A DNA stretch of 64,000 bases. Source: Pseudoalteromonas luteoviolacea H33-S (GTDB taxonomy: Bacteria; Pseudomonadota; Gammaproteobacteria; Enterobacterales; Alteromonadaceae). A program made the position numbers and the translations under genes. Shown piece by piece: positions 18,964-28,127 of this stretch; positions within the stretch are counted from its first letter, which is position 1, and the number at the start of each line of letters is the position of its first letter. The notes below the pieces were generated by a model. It saw only the letters and a list, made by a program, of their open reading frames with translations, did not search any database and was not told the origin of the DNA. The stretch lies in contig NZ_AUXY01000035.1 of assembly GCF_001625695.1 (NCBI RefSeq), positions 124,001 through 188,000 on the forward strand, read 5' to 3'.

Positions 18964-19407
18964 ATGCCAGACCAAAAAAAACTAGGGTTATTGGCTCAGG
19001 CCGGTTTAGAACCTTACCAAGAAAAGCCGGGCGAAGAATACATGGGCGAGGCACAGCTAGCTCATTTTAAAAAAATATTAGAAGCATGGCGTAACGACCT
19101 TCGTAACGAAGTAGACCGCACCATGACTCACATGCAAGATGAAGCGGCAAATTTCCCTGATCCCGTTGACCGTGCAGCGCAAGAAGAAGAGTTTTCTCTT
19201 GAATTGCGTACACGTGACCGTGAGCGTAAGCTGATCAAGAAAATTGAAAAAACGTTACAGCTGATTGAAGAAGATGATTTTGGTTTCTGTAACTCTTGCG
19301 GTATTGAGATTGGCATCCGTCGTTTAGAAGCTCGTCCAACTGCAGATCTATGTGTGGATTGTAAAACACTTGCTGAGATAAAAGAAAAACAGCAAGGTCG
19401 AGGTTAA
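18964..19407 (+). CDS. dksA: RNA polymerase-binding transcription factor DksA
   Basis: A 147-residue regulator that enters the RNA polymerase secondary channel and works with ppGpp. Coiled-coil tip acidic motif [12 protein letters not shown] is conserved, and the zinc finger has all four cysteines (FCNSCG and LCVDCK). The protein is nearly identical in these regions to E. coli DksA. Start ATG 18964 has AGGAGA shortly upstream. The ppGpp enzyme SpoT is encoded in the same window at 58.7 kb. Confidence 0.98.
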   Translation: MPDQKKLGLLAQAGLEPYQEKPGEEYMGEAQLAHFKKILEAWRNDLRNEVDRTMTHMQDEAANFPDPVDRAAQEEEFSLELRTRDRERKLIKKIEKTLQLIEEDDFGFCNSCGIEIGIRRLEARPTADLCVDCKTLAEIKEKQQGRG

Positions 19408-19452
19408 GCCGAGTAATTAACCTGTAAGTTAGATAGGTTAAACTCAGCAGTT

Positions 19453-20418
19453 ATGCAGACCCCACAGACAAAAGACCCAGAGCAAAATCACCTTTTCGCT
19501 CTGGGTACGTCTTCAGATTATCGAGGACGCTTTGCCCCTTCACCTTCCGGCGCACTTCATTTTGGTTCATTAATCGCTGCCTTAGCCAGTTATATCGATG
19601 CCAAAGCGCACCACGGAAAATGGCTAGTCAGAATGGAAGACATTGATACACCTCGCGTTGTTAGAGGTGCAGCGGATGATATTCTTGCCACACTTGAAGC
19701 CTATGGATTGTATTGGGATGAAGAAGTCGTTTATCAAAGCCAAAGACATTCGCTTTATCAAGATGTCTTAACGGATTTAATGTCCACTTCCGATGTGTAC
19801 GCATGTACCTGTACTCGTAAGCAAATTAAACAACGTGGCGGATTTTATGATAACCATTGCCGTGCCTCACAAAATCAAATTGAGAACAATGCACTACGGT
19901 TAAAACAAAACTTCCCCACATATCAGTTTGAAGATGCGCTGCAAGGTACAGTTTCTATACCTGAGCTCATCGCTCAAGAAGACTATACCGTGAAACGTCG
20001 TGATGGCCTTTATGCCTATCAACTGGTTGTTGTGGTCGATGATATAGAGCAAAAAATTAGCCATGTTGTACGCGGAGTCGACTTACTTGAGCCAACAGCA
20101 AGGCAGTTAAGTTTATTCAACCAACTTAACGCAACACCACCTAGCTATTTGCATGTGCCATTGGCGGTTGCAGAGCCCGGTTTTAAACTTTCTAAACAAA
20201 ACCATGCACCGGCAATCGATAACAAAATGCCACAGCCCGCCCTCAAAGCCGCACTGTCGTTTTTAGGTTACGAACCCAACACACTCAATCAAATCGATGA
20301 TATTGCAGATATGCTCCAATGGGCAATCTCGACTTATAGGCGTAACATTCTGCCCCCAAACAGAGAAATCCAAGTTCAGCAGCGCTCTCCATTGGAGTAT
20401 CAATTTAAGCCGTTGTAA
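19453..20418 (+). CDS. gluQ: Glutamyl-Q tRNA(Asp) synthetase
   Basis: Attaches glutamate to the queuosine base of tRNA(Asp). It is a truncated glutamyl-tRNA synthetase: catalytic domain with the HIGH-type motif APSPSGALHFGSL, zinc-site residues in YACTCTRKQI and HCR, and the KMSKS-type motif FKLSKQN, but no anticodon-binding domain. 321 residues, with about 22 extra at the N-terminus before YRGRFAPSP. Lies 45 bases after dksA, conserved neighbour in many gammaproteobacteria. Confidence 0.95.
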   Translation: MQTPQTKDPEQNHLFALGTSSDYRGRFAPSPSGALHFGSLIAALASYIDAKAHHGKWLVRMEDIDTPRVVRGAADDILATLEAYGLYWDEEVVYQSQRHSLYQDVLTDLMSTSDVYACTCTRKQIKQRGGFYDNHCRASQNQIENNALRLKQNFPTYQFEDALQGTVSIPELIAQEDYTVKRRDGLYAYQLVVVVDDIEQKISHVVRGVDLLEPTARQLSLFNQLNATPPSYLHVPLAVAEPGFKLSKQNHAPAIDNKMPQPALKAALSFLGYEPNTLNQIDDIADMLQWAISTYRRNILPPNREIQVQQRSPLEYQFKPL

Positions 20419-20744
20419 CATTTTCATAGCGCCGATAGCTATCACCTAACTCAAAGACGTTTTCCATAACTTAGAGTGTGAATCAATCACAATAAATCAC
20501 GAATGGTTGTTGCTATGAAGAAAATAAACCCTATGAACCTATTTATATTTCGTCTTCGCCGATTTGGTTGAAAATTTAATCGCTAATTCATGTCTGAAAC
20601 TTCAATTTCAAGGCGTTTGAGTATATGATAGCGAGCCTTATTAAATCGCCTACACTTTAGAAAAAATAAAGCGATGTGCGAGATAAAACTATCAGGTAAA
20701 TATGATGCTTCGGGTGGGGACTCAAAGTAGTTAGGAGAGTGGTT
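20419..20744. other. gluQ-pcnB intergenic region
   Basis: 326 bases. It ends with AGGAG at 20733-20737, which sets the AUU start of pcnB. A possible 18-codon reading frame (20515-20571) lacks a ribosome binding site and I do not call it. No terminator was found after gluQ. Confidence 0.5.
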
Positions 20745-22127
20745 ATTATTTCTAAAATATTCAAATTGTGTAGGCAAATTGTTGGTACTAAGCAAGCTAG
20801 CAGGACTGTAGAGGCCAAAGCAACACCTCAGATCATTCCTCGCAGTGAGCACAATATCTCTCGAAAACAATTTAGCCCCAATGCAATCAAAGTGTTATAT
20901 CGATTAAAAGATGGTGGCTATGACGCATACCTTGTCGGTGGTTGTATTCGGGATATTTTGTTAGGCATCGAGCCAAAAGATTTTGATGTTGTGACAAATG
21001 CAACGCCTGAAGAAGTCAAACGCCTGTTTAGAAATTGTCGATTGATTGGTCGACGCTTTAGACTTGCGCACATCGTATTTGGCCGCGAAGTCATTGAAGT
21101 AGCCACTATGCGTGGTCATCATCAATCAAGCAGTAGCGACGACCCAACCAGCAAAGCCAGCGAGCAAGGGCAGCTGTTGCGTGATAACGTTTATGGCACC
21201 ATTGAAGAGGATGCGCAGCGCCGCGACTTCTCTATCAATGCTCTATACTATTCCGTCAATGATTTTGGCGTCCGTGACTTTGCTGGCGGTATTGAAGCAA
21301 TTAAAGCCAGACGTATCGAATTAATTGGCGACCCAGAAACACGTTACCGTGAAGATCCTGTGCGAATGCTACGTGCAGTGCGCTTTGCTACCAAACTCGA
21401 TATGGAAATTGCACCGGCAACGCTCAATCCAATCTCAGAGCTATCCCCTTTACTAGGTAATATTCCACCTGCAAGACTATTTGAAGAAACTCTCAAGTTA
21501 TTTTTAGGTGGCAAAGCCGAAGCGAATTTCCTCATGCTCAGAGAATTGGGCTTATTCAAGCAGCTCTTCCCAACCCTTGAAGAGATCTTAGAGCAGGAAG
21601 AGAGTGATTTTGAAAGACGCTTTGTACAGCAAATGTTTGCCAATACCGACGCGCGTATCAACAGCAACAAGAAGGTCACTCCAGCTTTCATCTATGCCGC
21701 ATTGCTTTGGTTCCCACTACGTAAACGAGCTGCATTGTTAGAGCAACAAGGTGTCACTGAATATGACGCGTTTATGCAAGCGATTAGTCAGGTATTAAGT
21801 GAAAATGCACAAAGAGTTGCCGTACCAAAACGCTTCACATTGGGCGCCAGAGATATTTGGCATATTCAGCAGCGTTTAGACAGACGTAGTGGCCAACGCG
21901 CGTATAGATTGAGCCTACAACCTAAATTTAAAGCATCATACGATTTCTTATTATTGCGTGTTGAAAGCGGTGAGTCTGACCAGCAACAACTTGCAGATTG
22001 GTGGACTGAATATCTCAAACAAGATGTGAGTGGGCAAAAGGACATGGTTAAAAACCTTGGCCAAAAAGATCGTCCAAAGCGTAGATACCGTAATAAACCT
22101 CGCAGAAAACCAAAACAAGATTCATGA
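20745..22127 (+). CDS. pcnB: Poly(A) polymerase I, apparent AUU start
   Basis: Adds 3' poly(A) tails that promote RNA decay. 460 residues: nucleotidyltransferase head with LVGGCIRDILLG and PKDFDVVTNATPEEV (catalytic Asp pair), RRFRLAHIVFG, EEDAQRRDFSINALYY and RYREDPVRMLRAVRF, then a C-terminal basic tail. I place the start at ATT 20745: AGGAG lies seven bases upstream, and from there the conserved Cys-Arg falls at positions 9-10, exactly as in E. coli PcnB, which is known to start at AUU. The GTG at 20739 is only one base after AGGAG. Its stop overlaps folK by four bases. Confidence 0.9.
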   Translation: MISKIFKLCRQIVGTKQASRTVEAKATPQIIPRSEHNISRKQFSPNAIKVLYRLKDGGYDAYLVGGCIRDILLGIEPKDFDVVTNATPEEVKRLFRNCRLIGRRFRLAHIVFGREVIEVATMRGHHQSSSSDDPTSKASEQGQLLRDNVYGTIEEDAQRRDFSINALYYSVNDFGVRDFAGGIEAIKARRIELIGDPETRYREDPVRMLRAVRFATKLDMEIAPATLNPISELSPLLGNIPPARLFEETLKLFLGGKAEANFLMLRELGLFKQLFPTLEEILEQEESDFERRFVQQMFANTDARINSNKKVTPAFIYAALLWFPLRKRAALLEQQGVTEYDAFMQAISQVLSENAQRVAVPKRFTLGARDIWHIQQRLDRRSGQRAYRLSLQPKFKASYDFLLLRVESGESDQQQLADWWTEYLKQDVSGQKDMVKNLGQKDRPKRRYRNKPRRKPKQDS

Positions 22128-22630
22128 ATATAGTTTATATCGGGCTTGGGGCGAATTTAGTTGATCCCCAAGCACAACTCATTAAGGCAGTAAATGCCTT
22201 GAATACACATCCCGCTTTTAACGAGTTGGTTGTGTCTAGCTTTTACGGCTCAAAACCTATGGGCCCGCAAGATCAACCTGATTATGTGAATGCAGTTGCT
22301 AGATTTGAAACACTATTAGCACCAGAAGCTGTGCTAGACCAATTGCAAGATATTGAACTACGTCAGGGTAGAGTGCGTAAAGATGAACGATGGGGACCAA
22401 GAACTTTAGACTTGGATATTTTATTGTTTAACGATGAAACCATCTCTACCAAGCGCCTAACTGTGCCACATTATGGCCTGTGCGATAGAGAGTTTGTGGT
22501 ATTCCCACTGTTAGAGTTAACCCCTCAACTGGTACTTCCTAATGGTCAAATACTCAAGCAAATAGCTGAGAATTTACCAAAAAATGGCCTAACCACTCTA
22601 CCTAAAAAAGAAACAAAGGAGACACTTTAA
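22124..22630 (+). CDS. folK: 2-amino-4-hydroxy-6-hydroxymethyldihydropteridine pyrophosphokinase
   Basis: Transfers pyrophosphate from ATP to the pterin alcohol in folate synthesis. 168 residues. Signatures: YIGLGANLVDPQAQL at the N-terminus, GPQDQPDYVNAVA, and the HPPK motif RWGPRTLDLDILLF. ATG overlaps the pcnB stop (ATGA), implying translational coupling; panB follows with no gap. Confidence 0.97.
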   Translation: MNIVYIGLGANLVDPQAQLIKAVNALNTHPAFNELVVSSFYGSKPMGPQDQPDYVNAVARFETLLAPEAVLDQLQDIELRQGRVRKDERWGPRTLDLDILLFNDETISTKRLTVPHYGLCDREFVVFPLLELTPQLVLPNGQILKQIAENLPKNGLTTLPKKETKETL

Positions 22631-23425
22631 ATGGCTAAAGTTTCGGTTTCAACCTTGGCTAAAAAAAAGCAACAAGGTGAAAAAATCACAGCGTTAACGG
22701 CTTACGATGCCAGCTTTGCGAAGCTTTTTTACGATAATGGCGTTGATGTTGTTTTAGTTGGTGACTCACTTGGCATGGTATTACAAGGCGGTGATGACAC
22801 ACTCGCAGTGACAACAGCTGATATCGCCTATCACACGCGCAGTGTCAGAGCAGGCGCCAAAGAATTATTTGTGATTGCTGATATGCCATTTATGAGTTAT
22901 TCCAACCCAGCACAAACTTGTGAAAATGCAGCGACTTTAATGCGCAGCGGCGCAAATATGGTCAAGCTAGAAGGCGGTACGTGGCTAGTAGAGTCAATTA
23001 AACTACTTACTCAACAGGGTATTCCTGTTTGTGGTCACCTAGGCCTCACACCGCAATCTGTACATGTATTTGGTGGCTTTAAAATACAAGGGCGCGAGGA
23101 AGAGCAAGCATTACAGATGATTGCAGATGCACAAGCGCTAGAAGCAGCTGGCGCACAAATGCTGGTCATCGAATGTATTCCATCAAGTCTTGCCAAGCGC
23201 ATTACAGAGGCCGTTAACATTCCCGTTATTGGCATTGGCGCAGGGAAAGAAGTAGATGGTCAAATCTTAGTTATGCACGATTTAGTTGGCATTTCAGCAG
23301 GCTATATTCCTAAATTTTCTAAAAACTTCTTAGCCGAAACCGGTAACATGCCAGACGCGGTTAAAAAATTCTGCGACGACGTCAAAACAGGCGCGTTCCC
23401 AGGCAAAGATCACGAGTTTAACTAA
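22631..23425 (+). CDS. panB: 3-methyl-2-oxobutanoate hydroxymethyltransferase
   Basis: First committed step to pantoate: adds a hydroxymethyl group from methylene-THF to 2-oxoisovalerate. 264 residues. Motifs: [21 protein letters not shown] type N-terminus, [39 protein letters not shown] and [20 protein letters not shown]. Begins directly after folK and its TAA overlaps the panC ATG by one base. panD is not in this operon. Confidence 0.98.
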   Translation: MAKVSVSTLAKKKQQGEKITALTAYDASFAKLFYDNGVDVVLVGDSLGMVLQGGDDTLAVTTADIAYHTRSVRAGAKELFVIADMPFMSYSNPAQTCENAATLMRSGANMVKLEGGTWLVESIKLLTQQGIPVCGHLGLTPQSVHVFGGFKIQGREEEQALQMIADAQALEAAGAQMLVIECIPSSLAKRITEAVNIPVIGIGAGKEVDGQILVMHDLVGISAGYIPKFSKNFLAETGNMPDAVKKFCDDVKTGAFPGKDHEFN

Positions 23426-24273
23426 TGCAATCTATTACCGAAATAAAGTCATTACGCAGCCAAATTAAAGCTTGGCGTCAGCAAGGACTAAGCATCGCAT
23501 TTGTGCCTACAATGGGCAACTTGCATCAAGGACACTTTTCACTCGTTGAAAAAGCAAAAACACTGGCCGACAAAGTCGTTGTCAGCATTTTTGTTAACCC
23601 GATGCAATTTGGTAAAAATGAAGACTTAGATAGCTATCCTCGTACTCTGGTTCAAGATAAGCAAGGGCTTGCTGAACTGGGAACTGATATCGTTTTTACC
23701 CCCAGTGTAGAAACGATTTACCCTAATGGCCTAGCAACACAAAGCTTTGTAGATGTACCAGGTGTCTCTGAGGGCTATTGTGGTGGTAGTCGCAGTGGTC
23801 ATTTTCGCGGTGTTGCCACGGTTGTAACTAAGTTATTTAACTTGGTACAGCCTGACTTTGCCTGCTTTGGTGAAAAAGACTACCAGCAACTTCAAGTCAT
23901 CAAAACCATGGTTCATGACTTATCAATGCCAATTGAAATCATTGGTGTACCGACTCAAAGAGAAGTCTCAGGATTAGCAATGAGCTCTCGGAATGGCTAT
24001 TTATCAGAGCAAGAAAAAGACGTTGCCAAAGTCCTTTATCAAGTATTGATGCAATCAGCAAAGCAGCTTGAAGCTGGCGAGCGAGATTTCAAAGCCCTTG
24101 AGGAACATGCTAAGTCAACGCTTGCGAACGCTGGTCTTAAGCCTGACTATTTCTCCGTTGCACACAGGTACACATTGCAACCTGCAGCAGCAAGTGACCA
24201 AGACTTTGTCATCTTAGCAGCCGCGTTTTTAGGGAATGTTAGACTGATAGACAATATCCAAGTCGGTAAGTAG
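23425..24273 (+). CDS. panC: Pantothenate synthetase
   Basis: Joins pantoate and beta-alanine using ATP. 282 residues. ATP-site motifs are [16 protein letters not shown] (HxGH), [38 protein letters not shown] and the [13 protein letters not shown]-like loop. The beta-alanine it needs must come from a source other than PanD, which is absent from the operon; the PanP-like decarboxylase at 41.9 kb is the obvious candidate. Confidence 0.98.
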   Translation: MQSITEIKSLRSQIKAWRQQGLSIAFVPTMGNLHQGHFSLVEKAKTLADKVVVSIFVNPMQFGKNEDLDSYPRTLVQDKQGLAELGTDIVFTPSVETIYPNGLATQSFVDVPGVSEGYCGGSRSGHFRGVATVVTKLFNLVQPDFACFGEKDYQQLQVIKTMVHDLSMPIEIIGVPTQREVSGLAMSSRNGYLSEQEKDVAKVLYQVLMQSAKQLEAGERDFKALEEHAKSTLANAGLKPDYFSVAHRYTLQPAAASDQDFVILAAAFLGNVRLIDNIQVGK

Positions 24274-24283
24274 TACGTCTGTT

Positions 24284-24308
24284 ATAAACGCCCTTCATGG
24301 GCGTTTAT
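24284..24308 (+). terminator. Hairpin after panC
   Basis: ATAAACGCCC (24284-24293), five-base loop, GGGCGTTTAT (24299-24308), starting 11 bases after the panC stop. Only a weak T-run follows, so termination strength is uncertain. Confidence 0.65.
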
Positions 24309-24460
24309 GCTATTTCGACATGTCACACACGCTATTTCACTCCAATGCCTTTATCACGACATAACGCACTGCACTTTCTGAAAATATGCTAAATTTAATG
24401 TGTATTCAAAGATTAAAATAACACACCATACTCTCTATCAGTTGAATAATAGGATCTATT

Positions 24461-24697
24461 ATGAGATTTGCGCTGCCCCTTTTACTGCTCGGTTTAGTTG
24501 CCTGTAGCAATCAACCAAACTCTCCGGAGCTCAATCAATGTGCTCAACAAAACTTTCAATGTGAACAAAATTGCTCGATGAGCTCGACTGAAAAAACCAT
24601 GACAAGGCAGATATGTAATGGCGAATGTGTTGAAAAATATAATGCCTGTAAGGCGCAAGCTGAAGAGCTGACAAAAATACGAACGCTACAATATTAA
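24461..24697 (+). CDS. Small cysteine-rich lipoprotein
   Basis: A 78-residue protein with a lipoprotein signal (LLGLVAC; lipidated Cys15) and six further cysteines in the mature part, three of them in QCAQQNFQCEQNC. The first residue after the lipid Cys is Ser, which favours outer-membrane sorting. I do not recognise the family. The paired cysteine spacing suggests disulfides or a metal site. It stands alone between panC and the convergent pstS; TAGGA precedes the ATG. Confidence 0.7.
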   Translation: MRFALPLLLLGLVACSNQPNSPELNQCAQQNFQCEQNCSMSSTEKTMTRQICNGECVEKYNACKAQAEELTKIRTLQY

Positions 24698-24734
24698 CTG
24701 TTTGAGTATTGAAGTTAAAGTGACACTTTTCCAC

Positions 24735-24764
24735 AAAAAAAGCCGCTCATTGAGCGGCTTTTTA
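24735..24764. terminator. Bidirectional terminator, lipoprotein / pstS
   Basis: AAAAAGCCGCTCA pairs with TGAGCGGCTTTTT across a two-base centre, between convergent genes; A-run on one side and T-run on the other. Confidence 0.92.
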
Positions 24765-24778
24765 CTTATTTTTGATAC

Positions 24779-25747
24779 TTATAGAAGACCTAACTTCTTA
24801 AGTTCACGGTTTGCCATTTTGCTTGTTAGCGGCACATAACCGTCTTTTTCTACAATCTTTTGACCTTCTTTAGATAATACCATCTTCAAGAACTCAGCTT
24901 CGATTGGAGAAAGTGGTTTATTTGGGTGCTTGTTCACATAAACATATAGGAAACGTGAAAGTGGGTACTTACCAGTTGCCACGTTCTCTAGTGTTGCATC
25001 TACGAAGTTATCGCCTTTCTTCGAAAGTGGAACAGTACGAACACCAGACGTTTTATAACCTATACCTGAATAACCAATTGCATTTACAGATGAAGAAATA
25101 GACTGAACAACTGACGCAGAACCAGGCTGCTCGTTTACGTTATTTCTGAAGTCGCCTTTACACAGTGCTTTTTTCTTAAAGTAGCCATATGTACCAGATA
25201 CTGAGTTACGACCGTATAATTGAATATCTTTTGCAGCCCAAGGACCATTTAGACCTACATCGCTCCAACGATCAACTTGCTTATCACCACCACACTTACG
25301 TGTTGAAGAGAAAATTGAATCCACTTGGTCAATACGTAAACCTTTAATTGGGTTATCTTTATGAACAAAAACAGCCAGCGCATCAATTGCTACACGTACT
25401 TCTGTCGGCTTGTAACCATAGCGCTTTTCGAAAGCTTCAACTTCTTTTGATTTCATCTTACGGCTCATTGGGCCGAAGTTTGCAGTTGCTTCTGTCAAAG
25501 CTGGCGGCGCAGTAGAAGAACCAGCCGCTTGAATTTGAATATTTACGTTAGGGTAAATACGTTTATATTCTTCAGCCCAAAACGTCATCATATTCGCTAG
25601 CGTATCTGAACCCACAGATGAAAAGTTACCTGAGATACCGCTGGTCTTGTTGTACTCTTGTAGGTTTTTATCAAGCGCTGATACTTGCGTTGATACCAAT
25701 GTTGTCACAGCCACACCCATTGCGGCAACTAAGCTTTTAAATTTCAT
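24779..25747 (-). CDS. pstS: Phosphate ABC transporter substrate-binding protein PstS
   Basis: Periplasmic phosphate-binding protein. 322 residues from ATG 25747 (GGAG eight bases upstream), with a signal peptide ending about VSALD. Phosphate-site segments are [22 protein letters not shown] and [12 protein letters not shown]. It is the third gene after phoB and phoR on the minus strand, but pstCAB and phoU are not here. A Pho box overlapping the end of phoR (25830-25847) probably gives it its own phosphate-controlled promoter. Confidence 0.93.
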   Translation of the reverse strand: MKFKSLVAAMGVAVTTLVSTQVSALDKNLQEYNKTSGISGNFSSVGSDTLANMMTFWAEEYKRIYPNVNIQIQAAGSSTAPPALTEATANFGPMSRKMKSKEVEAFEKRYGYKPTEVRVAIDALAVFVHKDNPIKGLRIDQVDSIFSSTRKCGGDKQVDRWSDVGLNGPWAAKDIQLYGRNSVSGTYGYFKKKALCKGDFRNNVNEQPGSASVVQSISSSVNAIGYSGIGYKTSGVRTVPLSKKGDNFVDATLENVATGKYPLSRFLYVYVNKHPNKPLSPIEAEFLKMVLSKEGQKIVEKDGYVPLTSKMANRELKKLGLL

Positions 25748-25825
25748 TGGGGTCACTCCGATTGTTCGTCCCATTTGATTACCTGATGCTCATTGTGCGC
25801 TCAGTAAATTACAATAAAATTACTC

Positions 25826-27154
25826 TTAAATGACACTTTTATGACTTTCAGACACTGTCATAAAAATGCGTTTTTCTTTTGGAAAAGAGAATGAAAAACA
25901 TGAGCCCTCCCCCACGGTACTGATAATATCTAGATGAGAGTCATGACGGCTCAGTACATGCTTTGTGATCGCAAGACCAAGACCTGAGCCCCCAGTTTTC
26001 CGGCTTCTCGCTTTATCCACTCGATAAAAGCGCTCCGTTAAACGATTAATATGTTCTGGTGCAATGCCATCCCCATTATCCGTTACAGCAAATGCTGGGC
26101 ACTCCCCTTCTAAATACCATCTAACGACAATTTTGCCATTCGGTTTCGTATAGTGAATGGCATTGAATACGAGGTTTGAAAAAGCACTGCGCAGCTCATC
26201 AACACTCCCTTTGATGTCCAAAGTCTCATCTATATCAAACTCAATGTCATGATGTTTATCTTGATTCAGGGAAAGTGCTTCAGTCAGGATCAACTGCAAC
26301 ATACCAGGTACGTTAACAGCTTTATCATTACCTTGATCTCTATCACCTTCAATGCGGGATAGAGAAAGCAGCTGATTCACTAAGCTGTCCATGCGCTTGC
26401 ACTGCTCAATCATGGTTAAATGTGCTTTTTGCCACATCGCAGGCGGCGGCATATTGTCACCTTCCATCATTTCTAGATAACCCGTGACCACGGTCAAAGG
26501 TGTACGAAGTTCATGCGAAACGTTAGCAACGAAGTCTTTGCGCATTTGCTCAAGTTTTTTAAGTCTCGAAATGTCACGCACAACCATCATCAGCTGCTCA
26601 GCATAGGGCATGACCCGAAATTCTAACACTCGTTCATCGTTGTGGCCGCTTTCTAACTCCAACGGATCCGTGAAGTCATGATCTTGCATATACTTTACAA
26701 ACTTGGGATCACGGATCAGGTTATCCAAACGCTGGCCATGATCAGTTGGCCATTGCAGCCCTAAGATCTTAAGCGCCAACTGATTGCACCAAATAATACT
26801 GAGATCCTGCTGCATCACGATCACTGCATCGGGCACCGCCTCAGCACCTTCACGAAAGCGACGGATCAAAGCGGCAAGCTCGTTACGCTTTTTACGATTG
26901 CGATGTTGAAGGTGATAGATCCCTTCGAAAATTTGCTCCCACGCACCAGATCCTTCAGGTGGATTAAAGCTGCGTTGATTGATCAACCAATCACTCAACT
27001 TATAGAGCTGCTTAAAATGCCAAAACAACAGCACTGTTGCGCCCAGAAATAACATCACAAAAGGCGCACCAAGCAGAATACCTATCAGGGTAAGCGGCAG
27101 AAAATACAAAAACAGGCGTTTTAATAACGCCTGTTTATCAATCACTCTATACAT
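25826..27154 (-). CDS. phoR: Phosphate-regulon sensor kinase PhoR
   Basis: Membrane histidine kinase that phosphorylates PhoB under phosphate limitation. 442 residues: paired N-terminal membrane segments (about 14-47), a charged linker, a PAS domain (about 105-195; ADAVIVMQQDLSIIWCN type), HisKA with phospho-acceptor His214 in FVANVSHELRTPL, and HATPase with FSNLVFNAIHYT, DNGDGI and GGSGLGLAITKHVL. Lies 61 bases after phoB. Its last codons overlap the pstS Pho box. Confidence 0.96.
   Translation of the reverse strand: MYRVIDKQALLKRLFLYFLPLTLIGILLGAPFVMLFLGATVLLFWHFKQLYKLSDWLINQRSFNPPEGSGAWEQIFEGIYHLQHRNRKKRNELAALIRRFREGAEAVPDAVIVMQQDLSIIWCNQLALKILGLQWPTDHGQRLDNLIRDPKFVKYMQDHDFTDPLELESGHNDERVLEFRVMPYAEQLMMVVRDISRLKKLEQMRKDFVANVSHELRTPLTVVTGYLEMMEGDNMPPPAMWQKAHLTMIEQCKRMDSLVNQLLSLSRIEGDRDQGNDKAVNVPGMLQLILTEALSLNQDKHHDIEFDIDETLDIKGSVDELRSAFSNLVFNAIHYTKPNGKIVVRWYLEGECPAFAVTDNGDGIAPEHINRLTERFYRVDKARSRKTGGSGLGLAITKHVLSRHDSHLDIISTVGEGSCFSFSFPKEKRIFMTVSESHKSVI
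25830..25847 (-). promoter_or_regulatory. Pho box for pstS, overlapping the phoR 3' end
   Basis: Read on the minus strand: AAGTCAT-AAAA-GTGTCAT, two seven-base repeats spaced by four, 11 of 14 repeat bases matching the E. coli consensus CTGTCAT. It lies 83 bases before the pstS start and inside the last codons of phoR. An A/T-rich -10-like stretch follows about ten bases downstream. Confidence 0.7.
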
Positions 27155-27215
27155 ATAAAATGATCCTAAAGATTAAGCGCTAGGATAACGCTACCACAGC
27201 GCATAAATTAATGCT

Positions 27216-27911
27216 TTATACTTTACTAGAAAAGCGATAACCCGCACCACGGACAGTCTGAACTAATCTGTCGTGGCCAAGTGGCGCAATTGCTTTTCTT
27301 AGGCGACGAATATGTACATCAACCGTACGGTCTTCAACATACACATTAGTGCCCCAAACGTGATCGAGCAACTGTTCACGGCTATAAACACGCTCTGGAT
27401 GGGTCATAAAGAAGTGTAACAATCTAAACTCAGTTGGCCCCATTTCTAATTCGTTACCAGCAGAGGTAACACGGTGTGAAATTGGATCCAGCCTTAAGCC
27501 ATGTACCTCTATCGCCTCTTCAAGCGATGTAGGAGATACGCGGCGCATTACCGCCTTAATTCTCGCCATAAGCTCCTTTGGAGAAAAAGGCTTAGTCACG
27601 TAGTCATCTGCACCTACTTCTAATCCTTTAACTTTGTCTTCCTCCTCACCACGTGCTGTTAACATGATGATAGGGATCTGACGAGTATACTCACTTTGCT
27701 TAAACTTTTTCGCAATTTGGATACCGCTACCGCCAGGTAACATCCAATCTAGGAGCACCATATCTGGGTATGGCTCTACCATGGCTGCAATCGCTGAATC
27801 ATAGTCTTCCGCTTCAATTGCTTGAAAGCCATTCTGTTCTAACACAAACACCAACATTTCTCTGATTGGTGCTTCGTCATCAACTACTAGTACTCTACGT
27901 GACATTCCCAT
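27216..27911 (-). CDS. phoB: Phosphate-regulon response regulator PhoB
   Basis: OmpR-type activator of phosphate-starvation genes. 231 residues: receiver with [10 protein letters not shown], phospho-acceptor Asp55 in [10 protein letters not shown], and the conserved Lys in VTKPFSP; winged-helix DNA-binding domain with [16 protein letters not shown] and [25 protein letters not shown] clear Pho box lies 46 bases upstream, so it should autoregulate. Confidence 0.97.
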   Translation of the reverse strand: MGMSRRVLVVDDEAPIREMLVFVLEQNGFQAIEAEDYDSAIAAMVEPYPDMVLLDWMLPGGSGIQIAKKFKQSEYTRQIPIIMLTARGEEEDKVKGLEVGADDYVTKPFSPKELMARIKAVMRRVSPTSLEEAIEVHGLRLDPISHRVTSAGNELEMGPTEFRLLHFFMTHPERVYSREQLLDHVWGTNVYVEDRTVDVHIRRLRKAIAPLGHDRLVQTVRGAGYRFSSKV

Positions 27912-27956
27912 TTATCTCTTACGTTACCGAAGTCGGTTTCATTATTATGACTAAGT

Positions 27957-27974
27957 ATGACAGTTTTATGAAAG
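27957..27974 (-). promoter_or_regulatory. Pho box upstream of phoB
   Basis: Minus-strand CTTTCAT-AAAA-CTGTCAT, 13 of 14 repeat positions matching the PhoB consensus direct repeat with the standard four-base spacer. It continues into a third partial repeat, TAGTCAT, and an A/T-rich -10-like segment (CATAATAAT). Confidence 0.9.
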
Positions 27975-28127
27975 TTTACCTGATAATATAACGTTAATGC
28001 ATTTATCAGGAACATAGTTTCAATAAGTTAGATACAATTTGTTCCTATTTTATCTGCAATTAGCGTGAGTTAGCATCGAATAAAGGTGTTTTTTTTGCAA
28101 TAAAAATTTAGATTAAAAAATTATTAA

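Noticed and set aside
20515-20571. 18-codon frame in the gluQ-pcnB gap, possible leader peptide
   Set aside because: No Shine-Dalgarno and no attenuator hairpin follows it.
20583-20870. 95-codon minus-strand frame overlapping the pcnB start
   Set aside because: Opposes the well-supported start of pcnB and has no ribosome binding site or family resemblance.
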